Positions 32,618 through 43,882 of a stretch of 64,000 nt of DNA are shown piece by piece. Positions within the stretch are counted from its first letter, which is position 1. The number at the start of each line of letters is the position of its first letter. The DNA is from Triticum aestivum (taxonomy: Eukaryota > Streptophyta > Magnoliopsida > Poales > Poaceae). The DNA lies in NCBI RefSeq assembly GCF_018294505.1, contig NC_057797.1, positions 122,083,116-122,147,115 of the forward strand, given 5' to 3'. The notes under the pieces are model-generated. The model searched no databases. It saw only the letters and a program-made list of their open reading frames with translations, and was not told the DNA's origin. The position numbers and the translations under genes were made by a program.

Positions 32618-34062
32618 ACTGGAAAGACGCTTTAGTCCGTCATAGCCTACCCTTTCTTGCTGAAACATTTATCCCGTGTGGGTAGAAAAAACGCCTTGTA
32701 ATAGGCTAGTTCAAACACTTTGTCTGTTATGCCATCGAGCATACTTATGTTGCTGGATACAGATAACTCGCCATGCTTTTGGGATTGGTATTATATGCAT
32801 AATCCGCAGTGGATGTATGTTAATTTGTTCCTGCATATAAGAGATTGAAAAAAGGGGTCTTGGCGGTTTACCGCTGGACGGGTCATGATGCCCAAATATA
32901 GAAGCTGGATGTAGGACCAAGGCTGCTTATAAGAAAAATACTTGTTACCTCGTTCTTTTCACCCATGGCTGTATAAAAAAGAGGTGATAACACCAAATTG
33001 GAGTGTAGATGACTCCTTGCAGGTTTGCCGGTTTACGATAAAACCATACCGGGATATGATAAACACCGATTTAACCATATAACACTGGTGACTAGTAGTC
33101 AAAACCAGACCGGAATAGAAAAAGCTGGATTATAGCTGATCATGTACTAACAATTTAGCATTGTAAGTCACGCCGGGTTGTAATAAACGCCGGTTTATCA
33201 GAAAATACTTATGAATAGCAAAAAAGAACAACTTTGCAAAAAAACACAAGAAGAATATACAAGGCTTTTCATGGGCTGTCAGGCCCTAAATCGAGGCTTT
33301 TCATGGGCTGCCATGCCACTGAGTTAAACCATTTTGAAAAGCCTTTTAAGATGGACCTCAATCTTTAACCAATCATCGTTTTAACTTTGACAAGTTCAGG
33401 GTCTATGAGATTGACTTGCCAAACATTCAACGGGCCATACCAGGTTTACCTGGACGGAGTGGCTTACTTAAAGAGGCAGGATAACCCAGGGTTTTAGGTG
33501 AATACACCTGGCTTCCAAGCCTAGCTTGATAGCCTATCGCAAAGGTGCAGACTCTTTGTTCTTTGAGAAGCAAAGATCCCCTAAGCAACCTTTGAGCTGT
33601 GCTCGGTGGGTGCCTATGTTTGAGTTGCGCCTGGTGCAACACTCTCTTTGGCCCCATATAATTTCATGTTGGCTTTAAGCCTATCAAGAGGTGTAGCTAT
33701 GCTGTGAATACAACCAAGCCCCCTAGTGATTTCCCTTTGGCTTTTAAGCCTATCAAGAGTTGTAGCTAAGGTTCAGATATGACCAAGCCCCCTAGTGATT
33801 TCCGTTTATATGTGTGGCTTTACAAGCGGATCAACAGAACTCCGCTTTGTAAACAGAAGCCCCCATGAAAACACATGATGTAAAACAAACAGAGACCCCG
33901 CTTTAGCTGAGGCTCCGGTTTATTATATCAACTATCATATATACATTGTCATAATTATGTACATGAAAAAGAGCCTATGGCTCAAGTATAGTAAGGCCGA
34001 AGATGAGCTATATTCCACGGCCGCTGGGTCTCCTCCTCTGATTTACATGAGTCTTTGTGCTC
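32618..34062. other. Non-coding spacer of E3 with short tandem repeats
   Basis: This lies between the end of the antisense gene and the end of integrase (tail to tail). Two copies of a ~69-bp unit span about 33671-33804 (ccaagccccctagtgatttcc at 33713 and 33782). A 38-bp near-repeat (aggcttttcatgggctg) occurs near 33255 and 33293. The octamer CCGGTTTA appears at 33028, 33190 and 33915. No gene is supported. Confidence 0.55.
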
Positions 34063-35151
34063 TCAAACATCGATAAGGTAGTATGGTCCATTGTGCAAAT
34101 TTTTGCTGACCACAAAAGGCCCTTCCCAAGGCGGGGATAATTTGTGCATATTAGTCTGATCCTGGATGAGTCGGAGCACCAGATCGCCTTCTTGAAAAGT
34201 CCTGGTTTCAACCCGACGGCTATGATAACGTTGCAGATCTTGTTGGTAAATCGCCGAACGTGCCGCCACAAGATCGCGCTCCTCATCTAACAGGTCCAGT
34301 GAGTCCTGACGTGCTTTCTCATTATCAGCTTGAACATAAGCCGCCACGCGGGGCGAGTCATGACGTATGTCACTAGGGAGAACTGCTTCTGCTCCGTAAA
34401 CCATGAAGAAAGGCATGTAACCCGTAGATCTGTTTGGTGTGGTGTTGATGCTCCATAACACGGAAGGTAACTCCTCCACCCAACAACCCGACGTCCGCTT
34501 TAAAGGAACCATAAGCCGGGGCTTGATACCTCTCAAAATGTCTTGATTGGCTCTTTCTGCCTGACCATTAGATTGGGGGTGAGCCACTGATGACACGTCA
34601 AGCCGGATGTGCTCTCGTTGATAAAATTCCTCCATAGCACCCTTGGACAGATTAGTACCATTATCAGTGATAATGCTGTGTGGAAAACCAAACCGGAATA
34701 TCACCTTTTTGATGAATTGAACCGCCATGGCTGCATCACACTTACTGACTGGCTCTGCCTCTACCCACTTGGTAAACTTATCAACTGCTACCAACAAGTG
34801 AGTCTTCTTATCCTTGGACCTCTTAAAAGGTCCAACCATATCGAGCCCCCAAGTTGCAAACGGCCAAGTTATTGGAATCATTCTTAACTCTTGGGCCGGA
34901 ACATGTGCACGGTGTGCAAACTTTTGACAACCATCACACCTCTTTACCAAATCCTCAGCATCAGCATGAGTCGTCAACCAATAGAAGCCGTGACGAAAAG
35001 CCTTAGCCACCAAGGATTTTGAACCGGCGTGGTGACCACAATCTCCCTCGTGGATCTCACGCAAGATCTCACAACCTTCTTGAGGGGAGACACAACGCTG
35101 ATATGCTCCTGTGACGCTACAATGATGTAGCTCCCCATTGACAATGGTCAT
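34063..35151 (-). CDS. Integrase of E3 (end of Pol)
   Basis: This catalyses insertion of the element's cDNA. Motifs in order along this 362-residue stretch: an HHCC zinc-binding region (H near HEGDCGHHAG, CDGCQKF), then the DDE core with WGLDMVGPF (first Asp), IITDNGTNLSKG (second Asp) and HPQSNGQAERANQ (Glu). The C-terminal domain has FQEGDLVLRLIQ and LSPPWEGPFVV, the GPY/F-like block. All three catalytic residues are present. The stretch is in frame with the upstream RNase H but separated from it by one TGA at 35161-35163, so the shown ATG (35149-35151) is only an internal Met. The domain order RT-RNase H-RNase H-integrase is that of Gypsy, Tat lineage. Confidence 0.88.
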   Translation of the reverse strand: MTIVNGELHHCSVTGAYQRCVSPQEGCEILREIHEGDCGHHAGSKSLVAKAFRHGFYWLTTHADAEDLVKRCDGCQKFAHRAHVPAQELRMIPITWPFATWGLDMVGPFKRSKDKKTHLLVAVDKFTKWVEAEPVSKCDAAMAVQFIKKVIFRFGFPHSIITDNGTNLSKGAMEEFYQREHIRLDVSSVAHPQSNGQAERANQDILRGIKPRLMVPLKRTSGCWVEELPSVLWSINTTPNRSTGYMPFFMVYGAEAVLPSDIRHDSPRVAAYVQADNEKARQDSLDLLDEERDLVAARSAIYQQDLQRYHSRRVETRTFQEGDLVLRLIQDQTNMHKLSPPWEGPFVVSKNLHNGPYYLIDV

Positions 35152-35160
35152 TGACTTGGA

Positions 35161-37790
35161 TCACCAGATTATCTGCCGGGCTAAGATTTCGTCCTCTGGC
35201 AACTCGCCCCGGTTCATGTATGCCAGGTATGGGACCGTCAAATCCGGAATAACATGAAGAGTCGCCACCAATTGAGCCTCCGGGTCAGGCACAGCCAAAT
35301 CCTCCTCCGTAGGTATCCACACTGACGGATTATGCAGTACATCCAGGAAGGTATTGGGTGGCACCGGTTTACGTTGAGAGCCTAAGCGACTTAAAGTGTC
35401 TGCTGCTTCATTCTTCCGCCGGTCTATGTGGTCCACTTGATAACCCTTGAAGTGACCAGCCACTTCATCCACCTCTCGTCTATATGCTGCCATAAGTGGA
35501 TCCTTGGAATCCCAAGTGCTAGATACCTGCTGAGCCACCAGGTCCGAGTCACCAAAGCACTTAACCCGACTTAAGTTCATTTCATTAGCCATCCGAAGAC
35601 CATGGAGCAAAGCCTCATACTCAGCTACATTATTAGTAGAAGGGAACATTAAATGGAGAACATAACAAAACTTATCACCTCGTGGGGAAGTTAATATGAC
35701 TCTGGCCCCCGAGCCCTCCAATTGCCTGGACCCATCAAAATGAATAGTCCAATAAGTGTTGTCTGGCTTTTCCTCCGGTGCCTGCGACTCTGTCCAATCA
35801 TTGATGAAGTCCACAAGTGCTTGGGAATTGATTGCTGTGCGAGGTGTATATTTGAGCCCATGAGGTCCAAGCTCAATAGCCCACTTAGCAATCAGGCCAG
35901 TTGCTTCTCTGTTTTGGATGATATCTCCCAGTGGAGCTGAACTGACCACTGTGATAGGATGACCTTGAAAATAATGCTTGAGCTTCTGGCTTGCCATAAA
36001 AACTCCATACACCAGTTTTCTGCCAATGTGGGTATCTCTGTTTGGACTCTATAAGCACCTCGCTGATATAATAAACCGGCTGTTGAACCGGATAATCTTT
36101 CCCAGCTTCCTTGCGCTCCACAACAATAGCCACACTAACAACTCGGGCATTAGCAGCCACATATAGCAATAAAGGCTCCTTATCAACCGGAGCCGCAAGG
36201 ACAGGTGGCTCGGCTAACTGTCTTTTCAGATCTATAAGTGCTTCATCAGCAGCATCACTCCAGGCGAAGTGATCCATTTTCTTTAACATCTGATACAAAG
36301 GGATAGCCTTCTCTCCGAGGCGACTGATAAATGGGCTTAAGGTTGTAATCCGGTCCGCCAGACGTTGAACATCGTTAATGCGCGCCGGTTTAGCCAGATA
36401 CATGATAGCTGTGATCTTCTCCGAATTAGCTTCAATCCCTTTGTTAGATACCAGAAAACCCAAAAGCTTGCCTGCCGGTACACCAAAGACACATTTGGCC
36501 GGATTAAGCATCATCTTATAAACCCGGAGGTTATCAAAAGTTTCCCTCAAGTCACCTATCAATGTCTCCTCCTTTCTGGATTTCACCACAATATCATCCA
36601 CATATGCATGTACGTTGCGTCCAATCTGTTTATGTAGACAATTCTGAACACAACGCTGATAAGTTGCCTGGGCACTCTTGAGCCCGAAAGGCATAGATAC
36701 ATAGCAGAAGGCTCCAAAGGGAGTTATGAAGGTTGTCTTCTCCTAGTCCTTAACTGCCATTTTGATCTGATGATAACCAGAATAAGCATCCAGAAAACAC
36801 AAACGGTCATAACCTGCCGTAGCATCAATAATCTGATCAATACGAGGGAGAGCAAAGGGATCAACTGGACAGGCTTTGTTCAAGTCTGTGTAATCCACAC
36901 ACATACGCCAAGTGTCGTTCTTCTTAAGTACCAGCACCGGATTAGCTAGCCACTCAGGGTGAAAGACCTCCACAATGAACCCTGCTGCCAAAAGCCGGGC
37001 TACCTCCTCACCAATAGCCTTACGCCTTTCTTTGTTGAAGTGGCGAAGAAACTGCTTGACCGGTTTAAACTTAGGATCTATATTAAGAGTGTGCTCAGCG
37101 AGTTCCCTCGGCACACCTAGCATGTCAGAAGGCTTCCATGCAAAGATATTCCGGTTCTCACGGATGAACTCAATGAGCGCACCTTCCTATTTTGGATCCA
37201 AGTTAGCGCTGATGCTGAACTGCTTGGATGAATTGCCAGGAACAAAGTCAACTAGTTTAGTCTCCTCAGCCGATTTAAACTTCAGTGCTGAATCATGCTT
37301 ACTAGTTGGCTTTTTCAGAGAAGTCATATCTGCCGGATCAACATTGTCTTTGTAAAATTTCAGCTCCTCCGTGGCACAAACTGATTCAGCATAAGCTGCA
37401 TCCCCTTCTTCACATTCCAAAGCAATCTTCCAGCTTCCATGCACCGTGATGGTCCCCTTATGACCCAGCATCTTAAGCTGCAAATAAACATAACAAGGTC
37501 TTGCCATGAACTTAGCATAAGCCAGCCGTCCGAACAGGGCATGATATGGACTCTTGATTTTCACCACTTCAAAAGTCAACACCTCTGATCTTGAGTTGTG
37601 CTTGTCTCCAAAAGCAACTTCCAGAGCTATCTTACCAATTGGGTATGCCGATTTACTAGGCACTACCCCATGAAACACAGTGTTCGACGGCTTAAGATTC
37701 TTATCTGTTAACCCCATGCAACGAAAGGTTTCATAGTAAAGGATGTTAATACTGCTTCCTCCATCCATAAGCACCTTGGTAAATTTATAC
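35161..37790 (-). pseudogene. Protease, RT and two RNase H domains of E3
   Basis: In order: protease (LMDGGSSINILYYETF near 37730, then SPYHALFGRLAYAKFM), a TAG at 37187-37189, RT with WRMCVDYTDLN, FLDAYSGYHQI and the catalytic YVDD box (HAYVDDIVVKS, near 36600), an RT-linked RNase H remnant (PLLLYVAANARVVSVAIV), a frameshift near 36025, and a second RNase H (YWTIHFDGSRQLEGS, EYEALLHGL, CFGDSDLVAQQ). Two RNase H regions are a hallmark of the Tat lineage. A second TAG is at 36743-36745 where E9 has Gln (KDQEKTTF), and a TGA at 35161-35163 precedes integrase. The RNase H and RT catalytic residues are visible but the gene is broken by three stops and one frameshift. Confidence 0.88.
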
Positions 37791-40440
37791 CCCCAACCTG
37801 GGGTGCCACCACTAAAGCCAGATGACCCGGATTGTCAACCCGGGGTGGATGATCCTCTCGACTCCACAGGATGGGTTGTTCGGACCAGCACAGATAACGA
37901 GGTACGGCCGGTTCAACAGAGTTCACAGCTCTTTTATGAAGCTTCTGATCGCGCTTACATAACCTAGTGGTGAAGACATGATACTGCCCGCTATTCAACT
38001 GTTTTGGATTGCTCTGATAACCTGACTGCTGCTGTTGTTGATTCCCCTGATGGTGGTAACCTCCCTGGTTGCCCTGGCTGTTCTGATTTCCATGTCCGGT
38101 TTGGTTGCCCTGGAACCCTGAACCGGAGCTGCCACCGCCATAACCTAGCCCGTGGAAACCTCCTCCTGAACCGCCAGGCAGTCCGTTATCATATTGAAAA
38201 AGATTTGAATTTTTGAACTCCCGCATAATAAAGCAATCTTTCCAAAGATGCATAGTGGGTCTCTCCTTTGATCCGTGCTTTGGGCAAGGCTGATTTAACA
38301 GACGCTCTAGATTGGGGCCTGACCCTCCACCCCGCTGGGGTGGTTTACCCTTACGTTGCTAACCGTTATCCTGGGCGTTGGTGTTAGCCACAAAGTCCAA
38401 GCTATTGTCTGCCTTGCGTTTACCATTGTTCCCATGACCTGCCAGATTATGCTGTTGCCCCTTGGTGCTGCCGCTCTTCTTTCCCTTCCCTGTCTTGTCA
38501 TCCTTAGACTCGGGGTCCTTGGTACTATCAGAGTAGGCATACTTCACCAGAGCCGCCATAAGAGTTCCCATGTCATTACAATGGCGTCTAAGCCGTCCCA
38601 GTTTCAGCTTCAAAGGCGCAAACCGGCAATTGCCCTCCAACGTTAAAACGGCTGTGTCAGCGTTGATGCGGTCTGACGAATGCAAAATCTCCGAAACCCG
38701 GCGCACCTAGTGAGTTGTTGATTCTCCTTCCTCCTGGACATATGCGGCTAAATCCATGATGGACATGGGCTTCTTGCACGTATCTTTGAAGTTCTGGATA
38801 AACCGGGCCCTTAACTCGGCCCATGATCCAATAGAGTTGGCTGGCAGATTTTTCAGCCACGTGCAAGTTGTTCCCTCCAACATCATGGTAAAGTATTTGG
38901 CACACGCCGCTTTGTCCACATCCAGCATCTCCATCGCCATCTCATAACTTTCCACCCATGACTCAGGGGATAAATCGGCAGTGTAATTCGGCACCTTACG
39001 CGGGCCCTTGAAATCCTTGGGTAACCGTACGTTGCGCAGCACTGGAACAAGACATGGCACTCCCAAAGAACTGGAAGTAGCCCCTGGTTCCACCGATGTT
39101 GTTGGACGAACCGGAGTGAATTGACGAACCGGCGTGAGCTGACGAACCGGAGCTTCGTGCTGTGCCGCTAACTCGGCTTCCCGACGTGCCCTAGCGCGAT
39201 CCACTACATTCTGGGCATTGCCACCGCCACCCGTCGTGTTATTGCCACGGGGCGGATTACGATTCCTCACACTGCTTGATACGGCCGGCTCATCGATGTG
39301 CCTGCTGTAGCTCTGGCTTGGGCGGGGAGTGGGATGAATCCTTTCGCGGCTATATGAATAGGCCTGCTGCTGAGTCAAAGCCGTCTATAGGAGCTCCCTA
39401 GCCTGTCGTGTCTCAACTGCTACGGGGGACTCGCCATCAATCAGGAGAGCTGCCAATTGTGAAGCGGCCGCAATGATGTTATCCAATGGGTTAGAGTAAT
39501 GACCCGGAGGTGTTGAGATGCAATGTGATGGAAGGTCATTTTGACGAGGCAGAGGAGGCGGATCCGTCGCACGAGACTGAACCGGAGCCCCAGTCTCAGG
39601 TGCCTCCGCCCGGTTTACCACAGGTTGGTTGCTGGTGCCTGCTTCGGGTGTGTTAAAGAGATTCCTCGCCTCCAAGACTGACGGAAGGCGTGATCGGTAT
39701 CTTCTCCTCATGATGTCATCCGACGCACTCTGATCCAGCATAAGCCGGTACGCCTGAGCCTCCAATCCGGTCCGCTCTATAGCCATCATGGTATTTTCTG
39801 CTGCCAGGTCCGCTTTAGCTTGAGTGATCTGATCCTTCACCTTTGCAATCTCTGCAATGTGCTGATCCTGGTTTGCCGCGTCCACCTCCGCCGCCAGCAA
39901 CATTGCTAAAGCGTCGAATAGATCGGACAAAACCTGAGCCGGAGGCGGCGCAGAGCCTCCTGCTCCCGCTGGTGTTGCTGTTGCTAAACCGAAGATCATT
40001 GCCGCAGTGGTAGAAGAGTGCTGCGCTGGTTGTGTACCGGCCATGAAGACCGCGACCCGGCTTGGCAGATCAAGGGGGCCCGAAATACTATTGCCCTCGG
40101 AACCTCCACTAATCCAGCCATCCTGCAGCTGGTATAGCGACTCGGTCTCTCCGATTGAAGACTCGTCATCGGAGCAGACAACGGTTTCGCCACCAGATGC
40201 CGATCCATCCTCATATTCCGCTCCATGGATGACACCTACGAAGACATGCTTTACAGCAGGATGAACCGGGGCAGAGCTTGCAAGCTGAGCCGTCTCGATG
40301 ATGTCGATGTAGATGTCCGGCTCAGGGCCCGGTTCACCAATCTTGTTGATGACCCATATTCAATTGAACCGGCCTCGGGACCCCATCCTGCGTCGTTGAT
40401 GTAGAGCTTGCCGCGACGACCTTTAGTCATCCGGCCCACA
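37708..40440 (-). pseudogene. gag of E3
   Basis: The N-terminal block is near 40430 (GRMTKGRRGKLYIN), matching E9. A frameshift near 40375 follows; from about 40370 to about 37790 a single frame runs with three stops (39385-39387, 38707-38709, 38359-38361) and no indel. Order: Ala/Gln-rich helix region, a variable linker with repeated RQLTPVRQFTPVR, the Retrotrans_gag core (YFTMMLEGTTCTWLKNL, SWAELRARFIQNFKDTCKK), a Lys/Gly-rich segment, a CxxHxxxx-type remnant (CPKHGSKERPTMHLWKDC), and a Gly/Gln-rich tail (GGYHHQGNQQQQQ). Another frameshift near 37790 separates it from protease. The start codon is uncertain; the conserved frame extends towards the primer site. Confidence 0.85.
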
Positions 40441-40498
40441 ACGTATCCCTTGAGTCATTCGAAGCTGCCCTTCAAGAAATCGAAACCATCATGCGATA

Positions 40499-40516
40499 GC
40501 CCCACGGTGGGCGCCA
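40499..40516 (-). other. Primer-binding site of E3
   Basis: Minus-strand TGGCGCCCACCGTGGGGC, two bases inside the LTR end at 40519. The same PBS with one change (TGGCACCC...) is in E9, consistent with their kinship. Confidence 0.8.
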
Positions 40517-40518
40517 AC

Positions 40519-41033
40519 TGTCGTGGTTTTGTCATGGCAGATGTCCTTGTGAAAGGACTTTGTCGTGGAGCCATCGCTACGGGTTAGCTTAAAGGGGTTA
40601 AAGCGGACAAGGGACGCGCGGGTTTTATACTGGTTCGGCCCCTTACGATGAAGGTAAAAGCCTACTCCTGTTGTGATGGAATTGCTAGGGTTTCGATGAC
40701 CAGGGAGCGAATCCGCTTTGCCTGGCTCTCGAGTTGTTGTGTGTTGTCCCTAAACCGCCGCCGGGTTGTCCCTTTATATACATAGGTCGACGCCCGTCAG
40801 TTTACAGAGTCCCGAGGCCGGATCATCATTGTGTCCAAATCAGTCTCTATTCCTCCTATCTTATAATACAAGTTACATGGTAATGTCAGTTTACATCTAC
40901 AGGCCTTAACCCGCCTTTGGGCCTTGGACCTTCATAAAGCGCCACCATCCTTTGTCTTCCTGGGCTTCTAATCCTCATAGAGTTAACCCGGCCACTCCTG
41001 GCCGGTTTATGTCCAGTAGTAATATCCCCAACA
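40519..41033 (-). repeat. 5' LTR of E3 (515 bp)
   Basis: Ends are TGTTGGGG (minus, at 41033) and CACGACA (at 40519). Minus TATATAAA (plus 40773-40780) is the promoter TATA. The match at 41034-41038 is the TSD. Confidence 0.92.
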
Positions 41034-41749
41034 CTTATGCCTATTCTCTCTTATTTTATAATGTTTACATGAAGAGGGAGAATGCCGCCAGCTGGAATTT
41101 TGGACTGGAAAATGAGCAAATATTAGAGACCTATTCTGCACAACTCCCAAAGTCCTGAAACTTCACAAAGCATGTTTTTGGAATATATAAAAAATATTGG
41201 GCGAAGAAAGAACCAGAGGGGGCCCACCAGCCAGCCACAAGGGTGGAGGGCACGCCCTACCCCTAGGCGCGCGCCCGACCTTATGGGACCCCTGGCAGGC
41301 CTCTGGTGCCCATCTTTGACTATATTGTGTGTTTTTCCCTGGAAAAAAATCAAAGAAAAGCTTTTGGGATGAAGCGTCGCTGTCTAGAGGCGGAATCTGG
41401 GCAGAACCAATCTAGGGCTCCAGCGAAGCTGTTCTGCCGGGGAAATATCCCTCCGGGAGGGGGAAATCGTCGCCATCATCAGAACCATCGATCCTCTCAT
41501 CGAGAGGGGGTCAATCTCCATCAACATCTTCACCATCACCATCTCCTCTCAAACCCTAGTCCATCTCTTGTATTCGATCTTGGTCCCAAAACCTCAGATT
41601 GGTACCTGTGGGTTGCTAGTAGTGTTGATTACTACTTGTAGTTGATGCTAGTTGGTTTATACAGTGGTAGATTATATTTTAGATCCTTAATGATAATTAA
41701 TACTCCTCTAATTAAGATTATGAATATGCTTTGTGAGTAGTTATGTTTG
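41034..41749 (+). repeat. LTR of E2, continuation after E3
   Basis: Matches the E6 LTR (about 45995-46616) and goes about 130 bases further, so it is longer than the E6 remnant. Near 41750 (tatgtttgttc) the sequence switches to pol of E6, so the 3' half of this LTR is missing. ORFs at 40952-41641 are artefacts. Confidence 0.75.
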
Positions 41750-43505
41750 TTCAGCTACCTGTTTGGAATTTACCCTTTGAAATTATGTGTGATGCTAGTG
41801 ATTATGCTACTGGTGTTGTTCTAGGACAAAGAGTTGATAAGAAATTAAATGTTATTTAGTATGCTAGTAAAACTCTAGACAGTGCCCAGAGAAATTATGC
41901 TACCACTGAAAAAGATTTTTTAGCAGTTGTATTTGCATGTGATAAGTTCAGACCTTATATTGTTGATTCCAAAGTAACTATTCACATTGACCATGCTACT
42001 ATTAAATATCTTATGGAAAAAAGATGCTAAACCTAGACTTATTAGATGGGTTCTCTTGCTACAAGAATTTGATTTGCATATTATTGATAGAAAGGGAGCT
42101 GAGAACCCCGTTGCAGACAATCTATCTAGGTTAGAAAATGTTCTTGATGACCCACTGCCTATTGATGATAGTTTTCCTGATGAACAATTAAATGTCATAA
42201 ATGCTTCTCATAAAAGTCCATGGTATGCTGATTATGCTAATTACATTGTTGCTAAATTTATACCACCTAGTTTCACATACCAGCAAAAGAAAAAGTTTTT
42301 CTATGATTTAAGACATTACTTCTGGGATGACCCACACCTTTATAAAGAAGGAGTAGATGGTGTTATTAGACGTTGTGTACCTAAGCATGAACAGGAACAG
42401 ATCCTACGCAAGTGCCACTCCTAGTCTTATGGAGGACACCACGCTGGAGATAGAACTGCACATAAGGTATTGCAATCCGGTTTCTATTGGGCTACTCTCC
42501 TCAAGGATGCTCATAAATTTGTCTTGTCTTGTGATCAATGTCAAAGAATTGGTAATATTAGTAGACGTCAGGAAATGCCTATGAACTATTCACTTGTTAT
42601 TGAACCATTTGATGTTTGGGGCTTTGATTATATGGGACCTTTTCCTTCCTCTAATGGGTATACACATATTTTAGTTGTTATTGATTACGTTACTAAGTGG
42701 GTAGAAGCCATTCCAACTAGTAGTGCTGATCATGACACTTCTATTAAGATGCTTAAAGAATTTATTTTTTCGAGGTTTGGAGTCCCTAGATATTTAATGA
42801 CTGATGGTGGTTCACATTTTATTCATGGTGCTTTCCGTAAAATGCTTGCTAAGTATGATGTTAATCATAGAATTGCATCTCCATATCATCCTCAGTCTAG
42901 TCGTCAAGTAGAATTGAGCAATAGAGAGATTAAATTAAATTTGCAAAAGACTGTTAATAGATCTAGAAAGAATTGGTCTAAGAAACTTGATGATGCTTTG
43001 TGGGCTTATAGAACTGCTTATAAGAATCCGATGGGATGTCTCCATATAAAATGGTTTATGGAAAAGCATGTTGTTTACCACTTGAACTAGAACATAAGGC
43101 ATATTGGGCTATTAAAGAGCTCAATTATGATTTCAAACTTGCTGGTGAGAAGAGGTTATATGACTTTAGCTCACTTGATGAATGGAGAACCCAAGCCTAT
43201 GAGAATGCCAAGTTGTTTAAAGAAAAAGTTAAAAGATGGCATGATAAAAGGATACAAAAGTGTGAGTTTAATGTAGGTAATCATGTTTTGCTATACAACT
43301 CTCGTTTAAGATTTTTTGCAGGAAAGCTTCTCTCTAAATGGGAAGTCCTTACATTATCGAGGAGGTCTATAGTTCCGGTGCCATAAGGATCAACAACACC
43401 GAAGTCACAAATATGAAGGTGGTAAATGGTCAAAGAATCAAACATTACATCTCAGGTACTCCCATAAATGTTGAGACCAATATAATTGATACCGTAGCAC
43501 CGTAG
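41750..43505 (+). pseudogene. RNase H and integrase of E6, disrupted
   Basis: Order: the RT-linked RNase H (PFEIMCDASDYATGVVLGQ with its catalytic Asp, then a TAG within the KLNVI/YASKTLD block and a one-base insertion in an A-run near 42022), the RNase H end ([16 protein letters not shown]), an integrase zinc region with a TAG near 42421 (C-x-x-C: LSCDQCQRIGN), then the DDE core: FDYMGPFPSS, LMTDGGSHFIHG, HPQSSRQVELSNRE. The third block has Arg where E2 has Gly (HPQSSG). A one-base deletion at atgggatgtctcc (about 43031) breaks the frame exactly as in E2, and a further base is lost near 43346 (gggaagtcc). No RT catalytic core is present because the element starts after it. Confidence 0.88.
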
Positions 43506-43882
43506 GAGTAAATAAGGGACACTTTCCAGAATGATTCAGACTCCAAAAAGGAATAGGTATGTGGTACGGTAAGTAAACCGACTCCAAAAAGTTTCCAATG
43601 ATAAATTTTCTCCATTTTGGAATATTTAAAAAATTAGGAAAATTAAAAGTAGTCTGAAAGAGACACGAGGCCACCACAAGGGTGGAGGGGGCGCACTACC
43701 CCCTGGGCGCGCCCCCGTCCTTGTGGCCACCTCGTGTGCCCTCCAGAGTCCGTTTTCTTGCATGATACTTCTTTTGGTTTGTAAACATTCATTATATAAT
43801 ATCCCAATGGTTTTGACCATAGTACCATGACAAAATCCTCTGTTTTCATTTTGAGTTGTTCTTGCGGCAGATTTGGAGCAAG
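43506..43882 (+). other. Non-coding spacer of E6 between pol and the small ORF
   Basis: Colinear with 8577-8986 in E2. One insertion (ctaccccctgggcg near 43698) distinguishes it. No feature recognised. Confidence 0.5.

Larger units (their letters stand above)
11084..41033 (-). mobile_element. E3: Tat-lineage Gypsy retrotransposon (Fatima-like), with E4 nested in its 3' LTR
   Basis: The element spans about 30 kb, of which about 13.6 kb is its own. In minus-strand order it has a 5' LTR (40519-41033), a primer site, gag, protease, RT, RNase H, a second RNase H, integrase, a non-coding spacer with an antisense gene on the plus strand, and a 3' LTR (27600-27934 plus 11084-11263). Both LTRs total 515 bases and differ at about 29 sites by my eye count (5-6%). 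At a commonly used grass rate of 1.3e-8 per site per year that gives about 2 million years. The outer base pair of the 3' LTR is mutated (TA instead of TG on the plus strand). A perfect 5-bp TSD flanks it. The name Fatima is by recognition of the LTR start TGTTGGGGATATTAC. Confidence 0.9.
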
